Assembly (NCBI RefSeq): GCF_000172635.2
Contig: NC_018632.1
Coordinates: 3,348,001 to 3,412,000, forward strand
Source: Alteromonas macleodii ATCC 27126
GTDB taxonomy: Bacteria; Pseudomonadota; Gammaproteobacteria; Enterobacterales; Alteromonadaceae
Reading direction: 5' to 3'
DNA length: 64,000 bases
The position numbers were made by a program, and so were the translations under genes. The notes below the pieces were generated by a model. It saw only the letters and a list, made by a program, of their open reading frames with translations. It was not told the origin of the DNA and did not search any database. Positions 57,586 through 64,000 of the stretch are shown here, one piece after another; positions within the stretch are counted from its first letter, which is position 1, and each line of letters starts with the position of its first letter.

Positions 57586-58515
57586 GTGCTTCCCCTTGAT
57601 GCATTTAAATCGTCATTAACCCTGCCCTCACCGCTAATCCCATTTAAGCCAAATTGGGAAGGTGCCAGCAAGGTATCGCTATTTGTTAAGCGTGATGATG
57701 CTATTCACCCTGTAATGTCAGGTAATAAATGGCGAAAGCTAAGTCATGCGCTCACCAGCCCGTTGCCAAAAACGATAGTGAGTTTCGGCGGCGGTTTTTC
57801 TAACCACCTGCATGCACTAGGCTTTGTTTGTTATAAATTGGGCATTCCTTTTAACGCCGTTATTCGCGGTGACTACAGCGCTGCACCTACACCCATGATT
57901 GAGGATTTGAAAAGTTGGGGCACCCGTATCGACTATGTAGACCGAGTCACTTACAAAAAGCGAAACGATAGCGCATATCTACTTCATCTTAAGCAGCACC
58001 AACCTGACGCGATGATCATTCCTGAGGGCGGAAGCCAAGCACAAGCGCTTCAAGGGATAAAGGACATGGTTGATGAAATCGACATAGACTTTGATTTTAT
58101 TGTCGCTCCTGTCGCTAGTGGAGCCACTTTGGCGGGAATAGTCAGTGCATTAAATAAACGTAATGAAAATAATGCGAAAGACACTCTCCATCACACTGGT
58201 TGCAACGCTGTCGGTGTTGGCGTGCTGAAGGGTGAAGACTACTTAGAAGGATTAGTCGAACAATTTCTTCCAGCCTCGCTTGGGCGATCAAATTGGCATA
58301 TTGAACACAACTACCACTTCGGTGGTTACGCCAAAGCGCCAAATGAGCTTCAAACCTTCTGCAACAATTTTAATAATACTTTCGATTTTGATATCGAGCC
58401 TGTTTATTCCGGCAAAGCCTTCTGGGCAGTTAAAGATATGCTGGCCAAAGGTATGTTTGAAGACGGGTCACGCATTGTTGTACTGCACACAGGCGGCTTG
58501 CAAGGCGCAAGATAA
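57586..58515 (+). CDS. PLP-dependent D-cysteine desulfhydrase / ACC deaminase family enzyme
   Basis: 309 aa, fold type II PLP enzyme. The Schiff-base lysine is in MSGNKWRKLSHAL (~48-52) and the phosphate-binding region is VAPVASGATLAGIVSAL. The family includes ACC deaminase and D-cysteine desulfhydrase; the substrate cannot be decided from sequence. GTG start at 57586 with only a weak ribosome site. A hairpin TTGTGAGCTTGCTCACAA followed by TTCTTTT (near 58572-58596) may be its terminator. Confidence 0.9.
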   Translation: MLPLDAFKSSLTLPSPLIPFKPNWEGASKVSLFVKRDDAIHPVMSGNKWRKLSHALTSPLPKTIVSFGGGFSNHLHALGFVCYKLGIPFNAVIRGDYSAAPTPMIEDLKSWGTRIDYVDRVTYKKRNDSAYLLHLKQHQPDAMIIPEGGSQAQALQGIKDMVDEIDIDFDFIVAPVASGATLAGIVSALNKRNENNAKDTLHHTGCNAVGVGVLKGEDYLEGLVEQFLPASLGRSNWHIEHNYHFGGYAKAPNELQTFCNNFNNTFDFDIEPVYSGKAFWAVKDMLAKGMFEDGSRIVVLHTGGLQGAR

Positions 58516-58687
58516 AACCCTTTTATAACAGAGTGTTGCGCTCACTACCTTTCGGTGTTACAACTATCCTTGTGAGCTTGCTCACAATTCTTTTAAACAC
58601 TAAACAACGATAACAACAAGAAGTTTGTCGCAGGATGCGGCATAAACATTAGCGCTTGCTACCTGCAAACTTCATCAAGGAATGATT

Positions 58688-58933
58688 ATGAAAGATATTT
58701 TCTTCTTCGACTCAATGTTAACCCCTAAGATTATCACTTTCGTGTACTGGCTATTGCTTTTAGGATCTGTGGTAAGTGGCGTAACAACGATGTTTGTAGG
58801 GTACGACGCGAGTTTTGTATACGGCCTATTTATTATCGTGTCTGGCTGTATTGGCGCAAGAATCTGGTGCGAACTGCTTATCGTACTTTTCAAAATTCAC
58901 AGCAACCTTCAGAAAATTGCTAGTAAAGAATAA
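58688..58933 (+). CDS. DUF4282 family small membrane protein
   Basis: 81 aa. It starts MKDIFFFDSMLTPKIITFVYWLLLLG, with two transmembrane helices and a charged C-terminal helix IHSNLQKIASKE. This matches the DUF4282 family of small inner-membrane proteins of unknown function. AAGGA is 6 bp before the ATG at 58688; the earlier ATG at 58682 is too near that site. Confidence 0.85.
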   Translation: MKDIFFFDSMLTPKIITFVYWLLLLGSVVSGVTTMFVGYDASFVYGLFIIVSGCIGARIWCELLIVLFKIHSNLQKIASKE

Positions 58934-58947
58934 CGTTACTCCTTGTT

Positions 58948-58974
58948 AAAGGTGCCGCTCTGCGCAGCACCTTT
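58948..58974 (+). terminator. probable terminator after the DUF4282 gene
   Basis: AAAGGTGC (58948-58955) pairs with GCACCTTT (58967-58974), with an inner GCTCTGCGC loop stem. The T-run is weak but the position fits. Confidence 0.65.
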
Positions 58975-59001
58975 AATTAAAACGAAATAGTTAAAGCAAA
59001 A

Positions 59002-60015
59002 TTACGCTACTGCAACAGTGTCCGTGTAACGTTTCAACGTATCTAAATAATCCATTTTACGCTTTTCAGAAAGCCAACTGGTTTTAAAGCTATTTTCAAC
59101 AAGCGTGATTAAATCCTCTTTGCTGAATTGCCCTTCTTCTTGTAGGGCAATTAAATTCTCATTCAAGTAGGCTCTGAAATAAGACGGATCGTCTGAATTG
59201 ATACTCGGCAGCAACCCTTTTTCCAACATTTGTTTCAATTCACAAGAAGTGAGTGATTGAACAACAAATTTGTTTGAAACAGGACAGACCGTTAATCCCA
59301 AATTTTTTGATTTTGCAAGCTCGCATAAAGCATCAGATTCGAGAATATTTACACCATGATCAATCCTGTCGACCTTAATATCCTCAATTACTTGACGTAT
59401 GTGCTCTTGCGTATTGTCTTGGTTAACATCACAGTGCATTGTAAGTTTAAGTCCCCATGAACGCGCTTTTGAGAATACTTCTGCAAACTTTGATGGCGGG
59501 TTATTTTTCTCGTCGGAATCGAGCCCGACGCCGACTAACTTGTTGAGGTGGGGCTTAGCTAGCTTCAGATGTTCCATTGCTGATTCAGCCGACATATCTC
59601 GCAAGAAGCACAGGATAAGCTGACTTTCTACACCCAATTCAGTGCGCGCATCTTTTTGCGCTGCATGTATTCCGTTAATAACGCTATCGAAACTCACACC
59701 TCGAATTGTATGAGCTTGGGGGTCAAAGAAAAGCTCAACATAAACGATGTTCTGTGCTGCGGCTCTCTTAAGGTATGCCATAGTAAGCTGGTAGAAGTCA
59801 TCCTCTTCTATGAGCACGCTCATACCCGCGTAGTAAATATCGAGGAAAGAAGGTAAATCATAAAAATCATACGCCTTTATCATTTCTTCAGGTGTTTTGG
59901 CTTTCAGTGAAACGTTATTTTTCTGCGCTAAGGCAAAACTTAGCTCAGGCTCTAATGTGCCTTCAATATGAACGTGAAGTTCGGCTTTTGGCATATTTTC
60001 AATAAACTCTTTCAT
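59002..60015 (-). CDS. adenosine/adenine deaminase family protein with variant active site
   Basis: 337-aa amidohydrolase TIM-barrel protein. The N-terminal metal site KAELHVHIEGTLEPE (His14, His16) and later RIDHGVNILES and LPSINSDDPSYF are as in adenosine deaminases. The usual HAGE segment, whose Glu is the proton donor in adenosine deaminase, instead reads HCDVNQDN around residue 194, so Gly-Glu is replaced by Asp-Val. The substrate may therefore differ from adenosine (adenine-like or N6-substituted adenine are possibilities from related subgroups). Single gene. Confidence 0.85.
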   Translation of the reverse strand: MKEFIENMPKAELHVHIEGTLEPELSFALAQKNNVSLKAKTPEEMIKAYDFYDLPSFLDIYYAGMSVLIEEDDFYQLTMAYLKRAAAQNIVYVELFFDPQAHTIRGVSFDSVINGIHAAQKDARTELGVESQLILCFLRDMSAESAMEHLKLAKPHLNKLVGVGLDSDEKNNPPSKFAEVFSKARSWGLKLTMHCDVNQDNTQEHIRQVIEDIKVDRIDHGVNILESDALCELAKSKNLGLTVCPVSNKFVVQSLTSCELKQMLEKGLLPSINSDDPSYFRAYLNENLIALQEEGQFSKEDLITLVENSFKTSWLSEKRKMDYLDTLKRYTDTVAVA

Positions 60016-60062
60016 TTAACTTCCCTATTTCCTTGGCGCTTTTAGCTACTGTAAAAGCTTGG

Positions 60063-60296
60063 CTAGTATGTTGTTACCAACTGATAAGGTGTTAATCTGC
60101 AAAAAGTGCGCCTAAGGAAAGCGAATTCAGTCAGACGCTGTTGGTTGTAATGCAACTCTAGAGGTTGCGGATCCTTGAGTGTGGAAAGTCTATTTAAATG
60201 GCATTCCCACTTTGCTTCATCTCGGTCAACAATATGCTTTACTTTGGTGCGTTTCTGCCAATGAATGTGTGCAAATTGAATGAGTTGTAAAAACAT
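60063..60296 (-). CDS. possible small ORF, 77 aa, unknown
   Basis: Frame of 77 codons with ATG start in the 308-bp gap between the deaminase and sterol-desaturase-like genes. Basic and aromatic composition (MFLQLIQFAHIHWQKR...), no clear ribosome site, no family recognised. It could be a remnant or a chance ORF. Confidence 0.25.
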   Translation of the reverse strand: MFLQLIQFAHIHWQKRTKVKHIVDRDEAKWECHLNRLSTLKDPQPLELHYNQQRLTEFAFLRRTFCRLTPYQLVTTY

Positions 60297-60323
60297 AGTT
60301 CAGGCGCGCGAGCACCATTACTA

Positions 60324-61136
60324 TCAATCTGCGACAGGATAGCCAAACAACCTCTTTAACTTTGCTTTTATCCCTTTTGCGTGCTGAAGCTGTTCACGAA
60401 GCACACCTATTTGACTGAAGTTAGCGCTAAGAGGATTGTCCTCAGGCATTTTTCCTACAATGCCGTACTTTATCGTTATCGTTTTGTCTTCTTTAGCGAA
60501 AGTGCCGAATAATTTATCCCATATAATAAGTACGCCACCGTAATTCTTATCGATGTATGGTTTATTCGTTGCGTGATGAATACGGTGATGCGTAGGCGTG
60601 TTGAAGATACGCTCTACCCAGCCTAGGTTTCCAATTGTCTGAGTGTGTACAAAAAACTGATAAGCCAGATTGATAGCGACAATGGCAAAAACCAGACTTG
60701 GTGAAAAACCAATAAAAATCATTGGTACCCAGAACAGCCACATGCCAACAAAAGGGTACAAAACGCTTTGCCTGAAAGCCGTTGTGAAATTCATTTTTGT
60801 CGAGCTGTGATGTACCACATGCGCTAGCCAAAACCAGTGTATGTTGTGTGAAGCACGATGAAACCAGTAGTACAAAAAGTCTTGAAGGATAAAACCTGCA
60901 AAAAGTGATAGTGCACTAAGCTCTATTTTAAATAGTGAAAACTGGTGTAACCAAATAAAAAAAGGCATTAGTAGAAGCAAGACCAATGCATCAGAGCCCT
61001 GATGCAATAGTGCAAGTAAGGCATTGTTCACACTGTCTTTTACATTGTAAAACTGTCGCGCTTTCTTAAATTCAACAAAAACACACAGTAGAAATACGGG
61101 GCTTAACCCTAGCAAAATAAGTTCAACGGGGATCAA
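60324..61136 (-). CDS. sterol desaturase / fatty acid hydroxylase family protein
   Basis: 270-aa membrane di-iron enzyme. Three histidine boxes are visible: FHRASHN (~113), HVVHHSS (~127) and HHRIHHATN (~203), with hydrophobic helices around them. Family members hydroxylate or desaturate lipid chains using O2; substrate unknown. It overlaps the upstream SRPBCC gene by 14 bp, showing a tight two-gene operon, divergent from an AraC regulator. Confidence 0.9.
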   Translation of the reverse strand: MIPVELILLGLSPVFLLCVFVEFKKARQFYNVKDSVNNALLALLHQGSDALVLLLLMPFFIWLHQFSLFKIELSALSLFAGFILQDFLYYWFHRASHNIHWFWLAHVVHHSSTKMNFTTAFRQSVLYPFVGMWLFWVPMIFIGFSPSLVFAIVAINLAYQFFVHTQTIGNLGWVERIFNTPTHHRIHHATNKPYIDKNYGGVLIIWDKLFGTFAKEDKTITIKYGIVGKMPEDNPLSANFSQIGVLREQLQHAKGIKAKLKRLFGYPVAD

Positions 61137-61551
61137 AGCGTGCTCCTAACTTATCTAGACATTGCTCAATATCGTTTTGCAACAAGCGCGTCAGTAACCA
61201 GTTTGGTATATACCAGGGCGCCCGACAGGTAATGCGATAAGAAACGTTTGTTAAATTTTCCTGCTGCGTGAACGCAATAACGCCCCTGTGAGCTTTGACT
61301 GGAAAGTCATCAACCACTCTATATTCAATGCCGTTGGTATCTGCGTGAATAATCTCTTCTTTAAAACGTACACTAAGAATAGAGACTTCTCTTACGCAGC
61401 CCTTTCCACCGCTAATCTCATTATCATTTTCTGCTTTCAATACCTTAAACGACGCGTTGAAAAAATCGCTTAAATTCTGGTGATCAAGCAGCGTATCGCG
61501 CAGTTCTTTGGGCGTTGCAGCAATATTTTTTTGGTAGTAAACGTTAACCAT
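61123..61551 (-). CDS. SRPBCC (START-like) family protein
   Basis: 142 aa. Helix-grip fold pattern: MVNVYYQKNIAATPKELRDTLLD at start, EEIIHADTNGIEYRVVDDFPV, and FTQQENLTNVSYRITCRAPW. Such proteins bind hydrophobic ligands such as lipids or polyketides. It overlaps the sterol-desaturase-like gene by 14 bp and is divergent from an AraC regulator, so it may present a lipid substrate to that enzyme; that is inference. Confidence 0.85.
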   Translation of the reverse strand: MVNVYYQKNIAATPKELRDTLLDHQNLSDFFNASFKVLKAENDNEISGGKGCVREVSILSVRFKEEIIHADTNGIEYRVVDDFPVKAHRGVIAFTQQENLTNVSYRITCRAPWYIPNWLLTRLLQNDIEQCLDKLGARFDPR

Positions 61552-61650
61552 CTACGTTATTTCCTTTTCTGATGGCTCCTAGCATAAATTGACATTTTTA
61601 TTTTATCTTGCGTTAATGCGACAGTGTTTTTGTTATTTTGCGACAAGCAT

Positions 61651-62685
61651 ATGCCATCAGTTTCCTCAGCCTATATCCAAAGTACGGTGAGCTATTTAGT
61701 TAGCTTAGGCGTTAATGCCGACAATGTTTCGTTAACTACCCAAAAGCATGACTCACTGTCTGGCTCTTCACGTGTTGATATGAATGTATACGTTGAGCTG
61801 TTAAACCAAGGGGTAGCACTAACCAACAATTCGCTATTTGGTTTTGAGTTGGGTAAACATATTCAGGCGAAAGATTACGGAGTACTGGGTTACCTTGTTG
61901 AAAGTTGCGAAAACTTGGCTCAAGCCATAAATGCGCTTACTCGCTTTGACGCTTTAGTCGCTGACATCGGCACCACTAGCGTGTTTTTCGAACCTGACAA
62001 TACCCGCGTTGAGTGGGTACCCAAAAGCGCCGATTGCAAGCAGATGGTATTGCGCAACACCACAGCCTGGGTAGCAACCGTCTACAAGATATTAGGTTCT
62101 GCCTGTAAACTGAATGCCGTTACCTTTACGTTTCCTTTGAGCGATTCGGAAAAAGCCATGCTAGCGATGTGGTTCAATTGTGAGGTGGTTGATAACGCCA
62201 ACACCAACGCCATTATTTTTCCTCAGCACCTTTTACATATTCCATTTACCAGCGAGAACAAAGCGATGTTTAGTGCGCTCGTAAAAGTATCCGAAGAAGA
62301 ACTAATGGCGAGCAGAGGCGGCGACCGTGTTCAATTTGCCAATAGCCAGTTCACCGCCAATCAGCATGAAGACATAAGTCATAGAGTCGTTGCGCTTTTA
62401 AAAGCCAATCCAACCTTAAAAGGCTGCGATCAGCAACGCATAGCCAATGCACTTTTTATCAGTCCGCGCACCTTACAGCGAAAATTGAAGCAAAGTGGCA
62501 CTAGTTTTCAACAAATTCTCAATAGCGAACGCAAAGCCCGCTTAGATGATTTGCTGAAACATCACTCCATCGCTGATACCGCAGATTTATTGGGGTTTCA
62601 GGAACAATCATCATTTACCCACGCCTTTAAAAAGTGGTACTCAACAACACCACTGAAATACCAAAAACAACTTTTAGCGCCTTAA
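61651..62685 (+). CDS. AraC family transcriptional regulator
   Basis: 344 aa if begun at ATG 61651; the GTG at 61624 gives 353 aa. The N-terminal domain (~1-190, MPSVSSAYIQSTVSYLVSLG, FGFELGKHIQAKDYGVLGYLVESCENLAQAINAL in short parts) is the arabinose-binding-like region of the OruR/ArgR-type AraC group. The C-terminal double helix-turn-helix (~255-344) includes QRIANALFISPRTLQRKLKQSG and SIADTADLLGFQEQSSFTHAFKKWY. It is divergent from the SRPBCC/sterol-desaturase operon, its likely target. Confidence 0.92.
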   Translation: MPSVSSAYIQSTVSYLVSLGVNADNVSLTTQKHDSLSGSSRVDMNVYVELLNQGVALTNNSLFGFELGKHIQAKDYGVLGYLVESCENLAQAINALTRFDALVADIGTTSVFFEPDNTRVEWVPKSADCKQMVLRNTTAWVATVYKILGSACKLNAVTFTFPLSDSEKAMLAMWFNCEVVDNANTNAIIFPQHLLHIPFTSENKAMFSALVKVSEEELMASRGGDRVQFANSQFTANQHEDISHRVVALLKANPTLKGCDQQRIANALFISPRTLQRKLKQSGTSFQQILNSERKARLDDLLKHHSIADTADLLGFQEQSSFTHAFKKWYSTTPLKYQKQLLAP

Positions 62686-62755
62686 AGCTAATGTCCACTT
62701 CCTTATCGCCGAACTATTAAGTCGCGTTGAAAAACAACCGATAAAAAGCAATCGC

Positions 62756-62848
62756 CCTAGGGCCTGTTGACCTTTGGTGTACATTCGCCTTGTCTAGATG
62801 GCACACAGACCGCTGCCAAATGTACAACAAAGGTCAACAGGCCCTAGG
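62756..62848. repeat. 93-bp near-perfect palindromic element
   Basis: The left arm (62756-62785), beginning CCTAGGGCCTGTTGACCTTT, is the reverse complement of the right arm (ending AAAGGTCAACAGGCCCTAGG at 62848), with one mismatch in about 30 bp. The ~33-bp centre contains TAGATGGCACACAGACCGC. Decayed halves occur at 48007-48058, 25676-25725 and 9898-9921. No protein is encoded. It looks like a REP/MITE-type non-autonomous element of Alteromonas. Confidence 0.8.
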
Positions 62849-62978
62849 TTAGTCTCTTAATCTTTTAGTATGAAATGGTAATGTTTAGCTATCGCAATGG
62901 TGAATATTAAACTAATGTGACGTAGTAAGCGTAGGTATTAGCAAGTGTCCAGCAACGCTAACTCACAGGAGATGCGCT

Positions 62979-63389
62979 ATGATCGACCGTCCAGTTACAT
63001 TGCCAACGCCATTAAACGTACTCGTGTCGAAGTCACTAAGCTTATGTGAGCTTATATTACCCGTATGCGATGTGTTTTACCCCTTTGCTGCCATCTATGA
63101 AAACGGCCGAGTAGGTTGTATTTTCAACGACGAAACACAAGGTCAAAAGCGAGAGTCACAGCTTATCGAGCAGCTTCAGTGGCGAATTATCGATACCACC
63201 ACCGACACAAACAGCTACAGCGTATTGGTTTATGCTGCGGCGGTTAATACCCAAGACAGTAAAACCCTCGACGCCATTGCCATAGCCACTGCTACACCAA
63301 ATCATGAAGAGCGTTTGATTCTTTACCCTTATTACAAAGTTGATGATAAGGTAGTCATATCGCCACCAATTGATACGGTTACCCGGTGA
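62979..63389 (+). CDS. hypothetical protein, 136 aa
   Basis: 136 aa starting MIDRPVTLPTPLNVLVSK, with AGGAG 7 bp upstream of the ATG. No signal peptide or membrane helix is evident; the pattern (VYYAAAVNT-like beta strands, LDAIAIATATPNHEERLILYPYYKVDD) suggests a soluble alpha/beta protein. I do not recognise the family. A strong hairpin follows at 63427-63460. The neighbouring repeat lies 130 bp upstream. Confidence 0.7.
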   Translation: MIDRPVTLPTPLNVLVSKSLSLCELILPVCDVFYPFAAIYENGRVGCIFNDETQGQKRESQLIEQLQWRIIDTTTDTNSYSVLVYAAAVNTQDSKTLDAIAIATATPNHEERLILYPYYKVDDKVVISPPIDTVTR

Positions 63390-63426
63390 AATTCGAGCGA
63401 CTTTATATTTTAAACCGAGCAGAATT

Positions 63427-63460
63427 GCAGACACGTTAGTAATTTTAAAAACGTGTCTGC
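63427..63460 (+). terminator. probable terminator after the hypothetical gene
   Basis: GCAGACACGTT (63427-63437) pairs perfectly with AACGTGTCTGC (63450-63460), followed by TTT. The 63390-63689 gap otherwise holds only the promoter for the next gene. Confidence 0.75.
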
Positions 63461-63689
63461 TTTCGTATCAGCTCAAACTTCTATTGAACGACGTATCTCG
63501 GCGTAGACCATAAACGGTCAATAATGAGGCCTTGGAAAGGTAGGCCGCTAGTAGGTGTGCAATACCTTTTACATTCGTTGTTACGATTAAAATTTTTTGT
63601 ACTGTCATGGGCTGTCTTTGCTTGCCAAATCCCATTGGTCTGCTAGCATTCAGCCCAAAATTCATTAGCAAAATTAGGGATTAGTTATT

Positions 63690-64000
63690 ATGTCTCGCGT
63701 TTTAATTATTGGTGCTGGCGGTGTTGCGTCGGTAACTGTGAAAAAATGTGCACGTTTACCGCAACATTTCGACGAAATTTACTTAGCAAGCCGCACGGTA
63801 TCTAAGTGTGAAGCGCTACAGCAAGAAGTAGGTGCAGATCGCGTTAAGGGTGTTTTCGCTGTTGATGCTGACAACGCAAAAGAAGTGGAAGCACTTATCA
63901 ACGAAGTAAAGCCAGACCTAGTAATCAACCTTGCGTTGCCATATCAAGACCTTCCAATCATGGATGCATGTCTTGCAACTAATACTGATTACCTAGACAC
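63690..64000 (+). CDS. saccharopine dehydrogenase family protein, carboxynorspermidine synthase-like (5' part)
   Basis: The first ~103 codons are in the window; the gene continues beyond the right edge. It begins MSRVLIIGAGGVASVTVKKCARLPQHFDEI, a Rossmann NAD(P) motif, then IYLASRTVSKCEALQQEVGADRVKG and VINLALPYQDLPIMDACLAT, in line with carboxynorspermidine synthase. That enzyme makes the norspermidine precursor in vibrios and related marine bacteria, usually with nspC next to it; nspC is not visible here. Confidence 0.85.
   Translation, partial: MSRVLIIGAGGVASVTVKKCARLPQHFDEIYLASRTVSKCEALQQEVGADRVKGVFAVDADNAKEVEALINEVKPDLVINLALPYQDLPIMDACLATNTDYLD

Overview
The window looks like a chromosomal segment of a marine gammaproteobacterium of the Alteromonas group (A. 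macleodii/mediterranea-like). This rests on recognisable protein families and gene order (rsmE-gshB-yqgE-ruvX; pilT/pilU divergent from yggS-proC-yggT; thrABC; tal-pgi; norspermidine-type dehydrogenase at the right edge), a moderate GC content and dense bacterial coding. No sequence search was run, so the assignment is an inference. I see no rRNA, tRNA, CRISPR array, phage, integrase or transposase gene.

Layout. 0-6 kb: start of a PrsK-type PEP-CTERM histidine kinase, a FabH-like ketosynthase, a collagen-like/choice-of-anchor I lipoprotein, an M48 lipoprotein protease and an MscS channel. Two copies of a 66-bp repeat lie in this stretch. 6-15.5 kb: a housekeeping block (rsmE, gshB, yqgE, ruvX, DUF2007, pilU, pilT, yggS, proC, yggT, DUF4426), preceded by an unlisted 59-aa membrane ORF. 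15.5-28.3 kb: fadH with a FadR-like site, DUF885, then redox and stress genes (GST, sodC, osmC, periplasmic msrA), an XRE/azlCD amino-acid exporter operon, an MFS transporter, an RRM protein and yaaA. 28.6-38 kb: tal-pgi, where pgi carries a one-base frameshift, a small DUF3545 gene, and thrABC ending in an overlapping ung. The thr operon has a leader peptide and attenuator, and a tandem repeat lies between thrB and thrC. 38-47.5 kb: a UvrA-like ATPase, LysR/frmA, a PEP-CTERM protein, a DesK/DesR-like two-component pair, a membrane protein and a phosphatase-like gene whose signal peptide is cut by an amber codon. 47.5-50.5 kb: an arsenic operon (arsR-arsC-arsH-acr3) with a clear repeated operator. 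50.5-64 kb: a receiver protein, aceK, an OmpR-type two-component pair, an RpiB-like isomerase, DUF3833 and chalcone-isomerase-like proteins, a PLP enzyme, DUF4282, an adenosine-deaminase-like protein with an unusual active site, a sterol-desaturase/SRPBCC operon divergent from an AraC regulator, a hypothetical protein and the start of a carboxynorspermidine-synthase-like gene.

How the genes work together. Threonine biosynthesis forms one attenuated transcription unit. The ars genes form an As-responsive detoxification unit. pilT and pilU are the twitching motors. frmA, gshB and the GST are all glutathione-linked. The PEP-CTERM protein at 43 kb and PrsK at the left edge belong to one extracellular-sorting theme, although XrtA itself is not in view.

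The most notable non-standard signals are the pgi frameshift, the amber codon in the phosphatase signal peptide, the five-unit tandem repeat growing out of the thrB stop codon, a 93-bp near-perfect palindromic element at 62.76 kb with decayed half-copies elsewhere, and several strong palindromic operator candidates. I did not find a convincing wholly new multi-gene system. The best candidates for uncharacterised function are the SRPBCC/sterol-desaturase/AraC locus and the HCDV-type deaminase.
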